Assembly: GCA_003135055.1 (NCBI GenBank)
Contig: PLDF01000425.1
Span: 1 to 40,249 of the forward strand
Direction: 5' to 3'
Source of the DNA: Bryobacterales bacterium
GTDB lineage: Bacteria > Acidobacteriota > Terriglobia > Bryobacterales > Bryobacteraceae
Length of the DNA: 40,249 nt
The notes beneath the pieces were generated by a model. The model searched no databases. It was not told the origin of the DNA and was given only the letters and a program-made list of their open reading frames with translations. Position 1 is the first letter of the stretch; every line of letters starts with the position of its first letter. A program made the position numbers and the translations under genes. Shown here piece by piece: positions 25,518-33,390 of this stretch.

Positions 25518-25546
25518 AAGCTAGCACATCGTTTCCAGTTGGTCAA
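25518..25546 (-). promoter_or_regulatory. Probable sigma70 promoter of the cobalamin operon
   Basis: On the minus strand TTGACC (25546-25541) is separated by exactly 17 bases from TAGCTT (25523-25518). The -35 matches consensus at five of six positions, the -10 only at three. Transcription would start near 25510, just at the 5' edge of the riboswitch, which supports the call. Confidence 0.55.
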
Positions 25547-25637
25547 TGCTTCGCGCTTCGGAAATCCGAAGACCTCGGAAGTAGCTGCCCGGTAGCGCCG
25601 GAAGCCCACAGCAATCGGCGACTCGTAGTTTCGGCGT

Positions 25638-26896
25638 ATGCGAGAACGGCGGATTATGCCGAGTTACCGTTATTGGCGTTCAACTGCTCCCTCCGGCTTC
25701 TGTGCTTTCGCGGCGGAAAAGATTGAGAGCCGCCTGGGAAGCGATCACACCATCATCGATCCGGAAACGCTCTTGAACCATCTGGCTCGTTTCACGGAGC
25801 CGGACTTGGAAACCGGCTTCCTCCAGCACCTGGAGGTCATCCGCCGCAAGCGTTGGCTGCGCGGCGGGGTGTATGCCGTGGATGCGCACGACACTCTCAT
25901 TCCCCATGGGAAGGGGTATGAGGGGGCGCGCGATCGGCGAGGGCTCCTACGGCTACAAGCTATTAGTGCCGCTCAACATTCAGCACGATTGCGAACTGAT
26001 CGTGGGCTACGTTCTGGGCGGGTTGCAGGAAAGCGAAATCACCATGCTGCGCCGGCTGTTGGCGCGCTTGAACCAGACCCTGGGCCGCTGCGGGAGTGGC
26101 GGAAGATTCTCTTGATGGATCGCGGCTATTGGGGAACGGATCTATTTTGCGAACTCAAACAGGACTACGGCATCGATTTTGTAAGCCGGGTGCGGGATGC
26201 GAAATTGGACATCCGCGGTTCGATCCAACGGCAGTTGGAGGAACCGGAGCGGCGCTGGACCAGTATCCAGGAACAGCGCCAGTTCTCGGGACGCAAGGAG
26301 ACGCAGAACGTGCGTCTCCTTGCGTCCGATCACGTTAATCAGCGGCGAAACTCCCGCTCATCGTCAAATCGCGGTGCATATCGTGACGGCAGTGCAATCC
26401 TACACGGACGACTCTCCGATCCTGGACAAGAATGGCAAGGATATCTCTCGCACCGATTACGTCGCCAGCCTTGCGCCGGGAATGTACGGAGTGAAGGTGG
26501 GCCGCTTTTATCAAGGCCGCTGGGGCATCGAGAATCAAGGGTTTCGTTCGCCGTCGCAGACCTGGGAGATCGATTCGCCCGGCCGGGCATAGCCATGGGG
26601 CGGTGCTGGCGCGGCTGGTGTTCGTGTTTATGATCTATAACGCGCGCCACTGGTTCGAGCAGCAATGCCGGCATCGTCCCGACTACGCGGAACAGTTGCG
26701 ACCGATGCCCTCCTACGGCCCAGGGATCAGTCTGGCCGGCGCCATTGCGGTGGTGCTGACCGCGTCCGGTTTCTGCGGGACGTTTACGACGCGGCAGTTG
26801 CTGACGCTGCAGAAGCAGCGCCTGCAGAAGGCCATTCAGCGGGGCCTGGCGGCCGGTCGGAATCCGGAGATCATGCAGAAGATCGATAGCGGCTGA
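25638..26896 (+). pseudogene. Decayed IS4-like transposase
   Basis: Pieces of one DDE transposase are spread over three frames, so at least four frameshifts separate them. In order: RLGSDHTIIDPETLLNHLARF and VYAVDAHDTLIPHGKGYEGA (first catalytic Asp), then GEGSYGYKLLVPLNIQHDCELIVGY, then ILLMDRGYWGTDLFCELK (second Asp), then VGRFYQGRWGIENQGF with the Y-x-x-x-R-x-x-x-E like catalytic end, then LARLVFVFMIYNARHWFEQQ and LTLQKQRLQKAIQRGLAAG. The fragment limits are the first Met and the last stop; insertion-element ends and target duplications were not found. It lies head-to-head with the cobalamin operon, about 90 bp from its promoter. Confidence 0.82.
26289..26327. repeat. Perfect 17-bp hairpin in the transposase remnant
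   Basis: GGACGCAAGGAGACGCA and its exact reverse complement flank a five-base loop, GAACG. The hairpin sits where the reading frame of the transposase remnant shifts, so it may be the scar of a template-switch mutation rather than a functional site. Confidence 0.8.
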
Positions 26897-27168
26897 CCCG
26901 CATAGCCAGTGGTCGGGCGCCAACAGTTTCTTTGCCCCGGCTTGAACTTTCGATTCCTCTCCATGGAAGGGTTCCCGCGGCAAGCCCGGCTGTCCATCTG
27001 TCTGCGATGCAACCCGCGGTGGCGCCAGTCCGGGTTGCTACCGCCCCCCCCCCGGGCCTAATTGGTTTGCAATCGCATCGAGGTCTCTGTTACTATCGGT
27101 TTGGGCACATCGGAATCCTTCCTTTGAAGTACCGCAAATCCAACCAACGGAGTTAAATAATCAACTGA
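26897..27168. other. Intergenic region with poly-C tract
   Basis: No gene is supported in these 272 bp. A run of ten C residues lies at 27044-27053. A weak promoter can be proposed for the RRM gene: TTGCAA at 27067-27072 and TACTAT at 27091-27096, 18 bases apart, each with four of six consensus matches. GGAG lies about 16 bases before the ATG at 27169, which is rather far. Confidence 0.4.
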
Positions 27169-27594
27169 ATGGGATTTACCGTTTTTCTTGGCAATCTCCC
27201 TGCATGGGTCACAGCCGACGATATTAAGCAATGGCTCGCCGCCGAAGATCTGGTGGCCGACGCCGTCAAAGTGATCCGCAATCACGAAACGCAAGAATCG
27301 AAGGGTTTCGCATTTGTCGAAGCGCCGACTGCCGAAGAGATGCAGTCGATCATCCGCCGCTTTGACCGCGCCCCTCTCGAAGACCGGCTTCTGCGCGCCA
27401 ACCCCGCCCAGCCCCCCAAGGGCAAGGAAATACGCGGTCCGCAGCAGGCAACCCAGCAGTCAGCCCCCATGCAGCAGGCGGCGCCGCCCAGTGGCGTCCG
27501 TGTGCAGCGGCCGGACCGCAAGCGGCGTGGCGGCAAAGACCGGGAGCAATCGCCCCGGAGCGCTTTTGCAGCCGAGTTGGCGAAGGTTCTGTAG
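27169..27594 (+). CDS. Small RRM RNA-binding protein
   Basis: A 141-residue protein with one RNA recognition motif at residues about 3-80. RNP2 is VFLGNLP and RNP1 is SKGFAFVEA, with the usual helix AEEMQSIIRRFDRAPLEDRLLRAN after it. The C-terminal 55 residues are a disordered Gln/Pro/Arg/Lys-rich tail (QQATQQSAPMQQAAPPSG, RPDRKRRGGKDRE). Bacterial proteins of this layout bind single-stranded RNA, often in cold response or RNA turnover, but the target is unknown. It stands alone, with its own likely promoter in the preceding gap. Confidence 0.85.
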   Translation: MGFTVFLGNLPAWVTADDIKQWLAAEDLVADAVKVIRNHETQESKGFAFVEAPTAEEMQSIIRRFDRAPLEDRLLRANPAQPPKGKEIRGPQQATQQSAPMQQAAPPSGVRVQRPDRKRRGGKDREQSPRSAFAAELAKVL

Positions 27595-27736
27595 TTCGGG
27601 GCGGGCGTCCATCGGGGGCGCCGGCGTAACCCCTGTTTCTCTGCACACCTGTGAACGGAAGTCACATCGGGCTTCCTCCTTTCCCTTTTCCCTTCAGTCG
27701 TTTGCCCCTGGCATGGGGCGTGCTCCCTGCGCCTGC

Positions 27737-28984
27737 ATGAAATACCTCTGGATTGGCTGCTTGCTGGTGGCGGGCTGCCCAATCTTTGCGGGAACGCAGG
27801 ATTCCGAATTTAACGTCAATACCCGCTACACGGTGGAAAACATTCTGGTGGCTGGCTCCGGGTGGACTACCGATCTGGTTGCGAGCCACGACGACCACAT
27901 CAGCTTCGGCATCCGGCGCGATTTGGTGGCTTTGATCGGCCAGAAGTTGAACCCGGCGGCGCTCGACGATCTTGCCAGGCGTCTGCGCAAGGAATTTCGC
28001 GCCCGTACGGTGGATCACCACGTGATGCGCGGCAAGACGCCGGACACGGTACAGGTGGTGTTCGACATCAAGCTGCGGCCGGCGCGGTTCGATGTGTCGG
28101 TTCCCAAGTTCGCCTACAACTCGAACCAGGGATGGAACGGGGCGGGTGAAGCTACCGCGACCCTCAATCACAATTCGTTTACGGCGGGCCTGGTCAGCGA
28201 TGGCGACGAGCTGCTGGAGCGCTATACAGGGGTTGAAGCTCGGTATGAAAACTCGCACCTGGGCAGCGACAACGTGCGGTTCAAGTTCGAATTCGATACC
28301 TTCCACGACTTATGGAATCCGCAGACGGCGGCAGACGCGGGCGCCGCGATTTACCGGACGCGTGAAAACTTCGAGCCGGTGCTGACGCTGGCGGTCGCGC
28401 GTCCCCTGACGGTGAGTTTCGGGATGAGCTTCGAGCGCATGCAGGACGAGGGTCCGGCGGCGCGCGTCGAAGCCGCTAACGCGTTTATCGCGAGCGCCCG
28501 GTTCCACCGCCGTCTGGAGGACGACGACAACCTGCAGGATTTCGACGCGGTATACGACCTGCGGTCCGGCATGCGCACTTTGGCGAGCGATTATGGCTAC
28601 AGCCGGCACCGCTTCGAATTCCGCTATACTTGGACGCGCGGCAAGCAGGTGGTGATCGACGACGCTATGGGCGGCATCATCACCGGCGATGCTCCGCTTT
28701 ACGAGCGTTTCGCGCTGGGAAATAGTAGTACTTTGCGCGGCTGGAACAAGTACGAGCTGGACCCGTTGGGTGGAAACCGGATGCTGAACAATTCCGTCGA
28801 ATACCGTTACGGCGCATTTCAGGCCTTTTTCGACACGGGCGCGATTTGGGATGGCGGACAAGCCGTGGTGGCCAGAAACTCGGTCGGAGTCGGCTTGCGG
28901 GAAGGGCCGTTTTCGGTGGCAGTCGCCTTTCCGCTGAAGGACGGCCGGACCGACCCGGTCTTTATGGTGAGCATGAATTATTGA
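27737..28984 (+). CDS. Omp85-like outer-membrane barrel protein with a short N-terminal domain
   Basis: A 415-residue protein with signal peptide MKYLWIGCLLVAGCPIFAG. Residues about 25-115 (YTVENILVAGS...LDDLARRLRKEF...VQVVFDIKLRP) look like a POTRA-type domain, probably only one. The rest is a beta-barrel; near the end SSTLRGWNKYELDPLGGNRMLNNSVEYRYG carries the RGW variant of the Omp85 RGY/F motif and GVGLREGPFSVAVAFPL the closing strands. It is much shorter than BamA (about 800 residues), nearer TamA or patatin-type barrel domains. The ATG at 27713 is an alternative start. It starts a four-gene unit with one-base overlap to the next gene. Confidence 0.72.
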   Translation: MKYLWIGCLLVAGCPIFAGTQDSEFNVNTRYTVENILVAGSGWTTDLVASHDDHISFGIRRDLVALIGQKLNPAALDDLARRLRKEFRARTVDHHVMRGKTPDTVQVVFDIKLRPARFDVSVPKFAYNSNQGWNGAGEATATLNHNSFTAGLVSDGDELLERYTGVEARYENSHLGSDNVRFKFEFDTFHDLWNPQTAADAGAAIYRTRENFEPVLTLAVARPLTVSFGMSFERMQDEGPAARVEAANAFIASARFHRRLEDDDNLQDFDAVYDLRSGMRTLASDYGYSRHRFEFRYTWTRGKQVVIDDAMGGIITGDAPLYERFALGNSSTLRGWNKYELDPLGGNRMLNNSVEYRYGAFQAFFDTGAIWDGGQAVVARNSVGVGLREGPFSVAVAFPLKDGRTDPVFMVSMNY

Positions 28985-29625
28985 TGGCGCAACCATCGCG
29001 TGAGAGCAGAGCGGCCGCTGGCATTAGCCGGCGCGGCTGGCTTATAGCCGGTCTGGCTATACCTCTGTTCCGGGCCCGGGCAGCATCCAATCTGACCGCG
29101 ACATACGACGGCGACAATCTCTATCCGTTGGCGCCGAGCCTGCATTTTCTTACGGGTAAGGTGCTCGACCGGCTGCGCGATTCGGCCGATATTCAAGTAT
29201 TTGGCTCGCAGTTGACGCTGTTTCACGAAGACGGCGGGGCGCCGGTGCGTCAGGCGCGCGCACGCTTCGTAGTGAGCTATTCGATTTGGGAAGAGAAATT
29301 CAAGGTGGCCATTCCGGGTTCGGCGGCCCGCTCGGCGGAAGGGCTCTCCGCAGCGGAGGCGGAGGCTTGGTGTCTGGAGAACGCAGCCATCAGCGCGTCG
29401 GGGTTGGCGCCGGACAAACCTTTCCGCATGCGCTTCGAGCTGCGGAGCGTGCAAACGCGCGACCTCTCGCGGGTGATGGGCGACCTGGGAATCAGCCTCA
29501 CCAGCATGATCGAGATCTTCAGCCGGAAAGCCGGCGGGGACGAGTTCTATCGAATGCTGGAGACGGATTGGCTGCGTCTGCTCAACCTGCCGCGGCTCTC
29601 GGGCCGGCCGGCGCGACGCGGGTGA
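28984..29625 (+). CDS. Tat-exported protein, DUF4390-like
   Basis: A 213-residue protein. Its N-terminus SRRGWLIAGLAIPLFRARA contains a twin-arginine-type signal. The mature part, including LTATYDGDNLYPLAPSLHFLTGKVLDRLRDSADIQ and ARFVVSYSIWEEKFKV, reminds me of DUF4390 proteins, which in proteobacteria lie beside NtrY-like kinases; the match is by recollection and weak. Function unknown; a periplasmic partner of the downstream sensor kinase is plausible. The ATG overlaps the barrel-gene stop (TGATG) and the stop overlaps the kinase GTG start (GTGA). Confidence 0.55.
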   Translation: MAQPSRESRAAAGISRRGWLIAGLAIPLFRARAASNLTATYDGDNLYPLAPSLHFLTGKVLDRLRDSADIQVFGSQLTLFHEDGGAPVRQARARFVVSYSIWEEKFKVAIPGSAARSAEGLSAAEAEAWCLENAAISASGLAPDKPFRMRFELRSVQTRDLSRVMGDLGISLTSMIEIFSRKAGGDEFYRMLETDWLRLLNLPRLSGRPARRG

Positions 29626-31034
29626 ACCGGCTCCGCAACAGACTCATTCTGGTATTCCTGGCCGCAACCCTGGCTCCACTCGGCGCCACCATCTGGGTTA
29701 CCACCACGCTCCTCAAATGGAATCCGAACTATTCGGCGGTTGGCCAACTGGATGCACAGGCGGGCTCGTTGAGGAGCACCGGGCGCGAGTTGTATCAGCG
29801 GGCGCGCGCCGACCTTAAGCAGCAGGCGGAAGCGGGCCAATTGGCGCCGGTGAAGTTCACCGAGGCCGGGCGCACGGCATGGCCGGCGGCGGTTCGCGAG
29901 TTCGCCGATAGCGGCGCGGCGGAGAAATTTGCGACATCCGGGCACGAGGGCGACCGGCTGGATTATCTGGTGCGGCGCAACGCCGAAGTCTGGCTGTACT
30001 CCACCACCCTCGGGGTTGGGATGGACCGCCTGGAACGCCAGATCCGCGACGCGGGCGCCCTCTCAAACCTGGTGAAGGAGCGCGACCTGCAGCGTGGATT
30101 CCTGCTCACGTACATTCTGTTGGCGGCGTTATTCTGGTTGGTTTCGCTGGCGGTGCTGGTGTTCCTGGCGCACCGCATCAGTCAGCCGATCCAAAGTCTG
30201 ACCGCGGGATTGACGCAGCTGGCGGGCGGCGATTTGAACGCGCGCGTGCCCGCCAGCCGCGACGACGAAGTGGGCCTCGCGATTCAAGCCTTCAACGGCA
30301 TGGCGGCGCGCTTGCAAGCCACCACGGAACGGCTGGTGACTATGCGGCAGCTTGAGGGCGTGCAGCTTCTGGCGCGCAAGATGGCGCACGAGGTGAAGAA
30401 CTCGCTGACGCCCATCCGCCTCACGGTGGAAGAGATGCTGGCGCGCCACAGCGAGCCCGACCGCGGCTTCATGGAACAGGCATCGCAGATTGTGGTGGAT
30501 GAAATCGAAACGCTGGAACGGCGGGTGCGCGCGTTTTCGCAGTACGCGGCCGAGCCGCCGGTGCGCCCGGGCGCGGTCGACGTCAATGGGCTCTTGCAGG
30601 AGCGCGTGGCATTTCTGAAGGCGGCGCATCCGGAAGTAACGTACGAGTGCCGGCTGAGCGAGGCGTCCCCGCGGGCCTACGCGGATCAGGATCTGGCGAA
30701 GGGCATCCTGACGAACCTGCTGGAGAACGCCGCCGAGGCCGCGGGAGAAGGCGGAAAGATTCTGGGTTCCATTTCGGTGGAGGACGCGCGGGTGGCGATT
30801 GAAGTCCACGATTCGGGTCCCGGGCTGAGCCAGCAGGCGCGCGAATCGCTGTTTCAGCCGACGATCTCATTCAAGAAGCGGGGCATGGGGCTGGGGCTTT
30901 CGATTGCGCGCCGGAGCGCGTTACTTTCGGGCGGGGACATCGTTGTGGTGAAAGGAGAAATGGGCGGGGCGGCGTTCCGCGTGCTGCTGCCCGTGGCGAC
31001 TGATGGCGATGAAACGCATACTGATCGTGGATGA
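29622..31034 (+). CDS. NtrY-like sensor histidine kinase
   Basis: A 470-residue membrane kinase. A first transmembrane helix lies near residues 8-27, a periplasmic sensing region of about 130 residues follows, then a second helix near 165-190 and a HAMP domain (RISQPIQSLTAGLTQLAGGDLNARVPASRDDEVGLAI). The phosphorylated histidine is His256 in MAHEVKNSLTPIRLT. The ATPase domain shows N box NLLENAAEAAGEGG, G1 DSGPGLS and G2 RGMGLGLSIARR. The GTG start at 29622 overlaps the previous stop. Its end overlaps the regulator gene by 32 bases, so the two are clearly a pair. The signal sensed is unknown; cell-envelope status is plausible given the neighbours. Confidence 0.88.
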   Translation: MNRLRNRLILVFLAATLAPLGATIWVTTTLLKWNPNYSAVGQLDAQAGSLRSTGRELYQRARADLKQQAEAGQLAPVKFTEAGRTAWPAAVREFADSGAAEKFATSGHEGDRLDYLVRRNAEVWLYSTTLGVGMDRLERQIRDAGALSNLVKERDLQRGFLLTYILLAALFWLVSLAVLVFLAHRISQPIQSLTAGLTQLAGGDLNARVPASRDDEVGLAIQAFNGMAARLQATTERLVTMRQLEGVQLLARKMAHEVKNSLTPIRLTVEEMLARHSEPDRGFMEQASQIVVDEIETLERRVRAFSQYAAEPPVRPGAVDVNGLLQERVAFLKAAHPEVTYECRLSEASPRAYADQDLAKGILTNLLENAAEAAGEGGKILGSISVEDARVAIEVHDSGPGLSQQARESLFQPTISFKKRGMGLGLSIARRSALLSGGDIVVVKGEMGGAAFRVLLPVATDGDETHTDRG

Positions 31035-32361
31035 CGAAGAGAATATCGGCCGTTCCCTGCGCATGATTCTGGAGCGCGAGGGGTACGGCGTGAACGTGTG
31101 CCGGTCGGTGGCGGATTTCGCCAAGCACCCGGGAGCGCACGCGTCCGACGTATACCTGTTCGACATGAAGCTGCCGGACGGCAATGGGATCGACCTGCTG
31201 CGGACGCTGAAGCAGAACGGGGCGGGGTCGCCGGCGATTATGATCTCCGGGCACGGCACCATTGCGGACGCCGTGGAAGCCACGCGCGCCGGGGCGTTCG
31301 ATTTCCTCGAAAAGCCGCTCAGCCGCGACCGGGTGCTGCTGGCGGTGAAGAACGCGCTGGAACACTTCACGCTGCGGCGTGAGAACGAGCGGCTGCGCGA
31401 GCTGGTGGGCGCGGGCGCGGGCAGCGGGGCGAAGATGATCGGCGGCAGCCCGGCGTGGCAGCGGGCGGTGGAGCAGTCCTCCATGGCGGCGCGGTCGGAT
31501 GCGCGGGTGCTGCTGATCGGGGAATCGGGCACCGGCAAGGAACTGCTGGCGGCGCACATTCACGCGTCGAGCCCGTTCGCGTCGGGGCCGTTCGTGAAGG
31601 TGAATTGCGCGGCGATTCCGACGGAGCTGATCGAGACCGAGTTGTTCGGGCACGAGAAAGGGTCGTTCACCGGCGCCACTGCGTCGCGGCGGGGCAAGTT
31701 CGAGCTGGCGGACGGCGGGACGATTTTCCTCGATGAAGTGGGCGATCTGCATGGGGCCTCGCAGGCCAAGCTGCTGCGGGTGTTGCAGGAGGGCGAGTTT
31801 CACCGCGTGGGCGGCGAGCAGATTATCCGCGTCAGCGTGCGCGTGATTTCGGCGACCAACCGCGATCTGGCGGCGATGGTGTCGCAGGACAAGTTCCGCG
31901 AGGATTTATTCTACCGGTTGAGCGTGGTGCCGATCCGCGTACCGGCGCTACGCGAGCGGCCGCACGATATCAAGCTGTTGGCGGAGTATTTTCTGGAAGA
32001 CTTCTGCGCGCGCAATAATTTCAAGCCGAAGAAGCTGGACGAATCGGTGTTTCCGATGCTGGAAAGCTACGGCTGGCCGGGCAACGCGCGCGAGCTGCGC
32101 AACGTGATCGAGCGCATGGCGATTCTGACGGCGGGCGAGCGGCTGACGCGGGACGCGATTCCGGTGGAGATCCGGGTACAGCGCGAGACGGGGCCGAAGT
32201 CGACGATTCAGGAAGCGCGCGAATCGGCCGAGCGCGAGCATATTTTGAGGGCGCTGGAGGAATCGAGCTGGAATGTGTCGGGCGCGGCAAGGGCGCTGGG
32301 GATGGAGCGGACGAACCTGCATAAACGGATTCGGGCGCTGGGGTTGAGCCGGGGGAAGTGA
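31003..32361 (+). CDS. NtrC-family sigma54-dependent response regulator
   Basis: A 452-residue activator with three domains. The receiver (residues 4-125) has acid pocket DD at 10-11 and phosphoacceptor Asp54 in LFDMKLPDGNG. The AAA+ domain has Walker A GESGTGKE, the sigma54-contact loop as GSFTGA rather than GAFTGA, Walker B GGTIFLDEVGDL and the ESYGWPGNARELRN sensor region. The C-terminal Fis-type helix-turn-helix is NVSGAARALGMERTNLHKRIRAL. Start at 31003 or 31009 (MKRILIVDDEEN). It is co-translated with the kinase upstream and would activate sigma54 promoters; targets are not identifiable here. A decayed copy of codons for residues about 80-136 lies at 33010-33180. Confidence 0.92.
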   Translation: MAMKRILIVDDEENIGRSLRMILEREGYGVNVCRSVADFAKHPGAHASDVYLFDMKLPDGNGIDLLRTLKQNGAGSPAIMISGHGTIADAVEATRAGAFDFLEKPLSRDRVLLAVKNALEHFTLRRENERLRELVGAGAGSGAKMIGGSPAWQRAVEQSSMAARSDARVLLIGESGTGKELLAAHIHASSPFASGPFVKVNCAAIPTELIETELFGHEKGSFTGATASRRGKFELADGGTIFLDEVGDLHGASQAKLLRVLQEGEFHRVGGEQIIRVSVRVISATNRDLAAMVSQDKFREDLFYRLSVVPIRVPALRERPHDIKLLAEYFLEDFCARNNFKPKKLDESVFPMLESYGWPGNARELRNVIERMAILTAGERLTRDAIPVEIRVQRETGPKSTIQEARESAEREHILRALEESSWNVSGAARALGMERTNLHKRIRALGLSRGK

Positions 32362-32367
32362 TCCCAA

Positions 32368-32613
32368 CTAGGCGGCCTGATTGACAGGCTCGTAGTGTAG
32401 CCGAAACAGTTGGCCCGCCTTCAATGCGACCATCGCGTACGTTTTGCCGTCGCCATCGCAGAACTCAACCTCATAAACACCAGGAGCCCAGCAATCCACG
32501 ACAGTGCCAACCTGGCCGCGGACCAGCCCTTCCGCGGGCAGATCTTCGAGCAGCGCCACCACCGAAAGTATCTCCATATCAATCACAGTATCTTCGTCTA
32601 TTTTATAGCGCAT
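32368..32613 (-). CDS. DUF4926 family protein
   Basis: A small protein of 81 residues (69 if it starts at the internal Met of MEILSVVALLEDLP). The segment SVVALLEDLPAEGLVRGQVGTVVDCWAPGVYEVEF and CDGDGKTYAMVALKAGQLFRL matches DUF4926, a short beta-rich family of unknown function often encoded next to DUF6883. Here it overlaps the end of a broken DUF6883-like gene by 11 bases. Such pairs resemble toxin-antitoxin or immunity arrangements in layout, but no function is established. It converges on the response regulator with a six-base gap. Confidence 0.8.
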   Translation of the reverse strand: MRYKIDEDTVIDMEILSVVALLEDLPAEGLVRGQVGTVVDCWAPGVYEVEFCDGDGKTYAMVALKAGQLFRLHYEPVNQAA

Positions 32614-32931
32614 AACAACTCATCAGTCGTGGCAAGTCCTCTCCGAACCGCGCAATCGAAGTGCCTGCGGACTTTCAGGTTTCTGTCTTGGCGGACCAGA
32701 TCGAAGTCGACGATGTTGCGCCGTTCGTACGGACTGGCAATTCCCAGCCGGGCTTCCGCCTTGGAGGCCGCCGCAAGGATGGCTATCCTGAGTTCTCCCG
32801 CATCGGCTCCGGATTCCGGCTGATGCGAACACCCGTGCCTTGTTTCGGCCACGTGGATGCTGTGGGTCCAGGCAGTAGCCTTGGAGCTTCCGAATGTCGA
32901 CAATGGCACGCGCGCCATTGGGCAACTTCAT
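32603..32931 (-). pseudogene. DUF6883-like gene broken by two frameshifts
   Basis: Three consecutive frames hold parts that together look like one DUF6883-type protein: MKLPNGARAIVDIRKLQGYC...KARVFAS in the first, ADAGELRIAILAAASKAEARLG...NIVDFDLVRQ in the second, and RFGEDLPRLMSCYAL followed by TAA in the third. The last piece matches the family's usual C-terminal end as I remember it. The two shifts lie near 32820-32835 and near 32670. Either the gene is dead or the sequence has errors. The DUF4926 start overlaps its end. Confidence 0.68.
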
Positions 32932-33209
32932 CTGGTTCGAGCGTAGCGGAGGCGCCTTTTCGATATGAGGCTAGCGGACGGAGCGACCTGCCGCGGGACG
33001 GTCCCAGCAGATCTCCGGGCACGGCGCCGTCGCGGACGCGGTGAAAGCCCGCGCGCGCCGGGGCGTTCGATTTTCCTCGAAAACCGGCTCAGCCGCGACC
33101 GGGTGGCTGCTGGCGGTGAAGAACGCGCTGGAACCTTTCACGCTGCCGCGGGAGAACGAACGGCTGCGGGAGGCAGGTGGGGGGCCGGGGATGTAACCCG
33201 GTGAAGTAA
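32932..33209. other. Intergenic region holding a response-regulator remnant
   Basis: No intact gene is visible. Most of the stretch is the decayed duplicate described at 33010-33180; its flanks, 32932-33009 and 33181-33209, show nothing recognisable. Confidence 0.5.
33010..33180 (+). pseudogene. Fragment duplicated from the NtrC-like regulator gene
   Basis: This stretch aligns with 31242-31410 of the response regulator over its whole length, from GATCTCCGGGCACGGC to GAGAACGAACGGCTGCG, with scattered substitutions and single-base insertions such as GATTTTCC for GATTTCC and GGGTGGCTG for GGGTGCTG. It covers the receiver end and the linker (original residues about 80-136). The indels destroy the frame. 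It has the same orientation as its source, about 1.8 kb away. Confidence 0.85.
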
Positions 33210-33210
33210 C

Positions 33211-33390
33211 TGTACAATCATAATTTAACTCCAGCTGTTTCGCCTCCGCATTGTACAACTATAATTTTATTTGATTAATATGATGCTAACTATACAATTA
33301 TAATTGTACATCGCAAATTTTCGACAACTCTACGTATAACAATACTTGGTCGCTTGGTGTTTTTCTACAAATATGCAAGTATAGTTATAC
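33211..33390 (+). promoter_or_regulatory. AT-rich promoter/operator region of hipAB
   Basis: Base composition drops sharply to AT-rich here. Related sites recur: TGTACAATCATAATTTA at 33211-33227, TGTACAACTATAATTTT at 33252-33268, a perfect 16-bp palindrome TACAATTATAATTGTA at 33293-33308, and GTATA-GT-TATAC at 33379-33390 directly before the hipA ATG. This pattern fits cooperative binding by the HipB repressor, as known for hipBA operons. The role is inferred from the repeats and location. Confidence 0.7.

Noticed and set aside
27314..27736. N-terminal extension of the Omp85-like gene through the RRM region
   Set aside because: It overlaps the RRM gene in another frame and would place the signal peptide internally; the ATG at 27737 fits the secreted protein.
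33010..33180. A new small regulator gene
   Set aside because: Alignment with 31242-31410 shows single-base indels that destroy the frame, so it is a fragment, not a gene.
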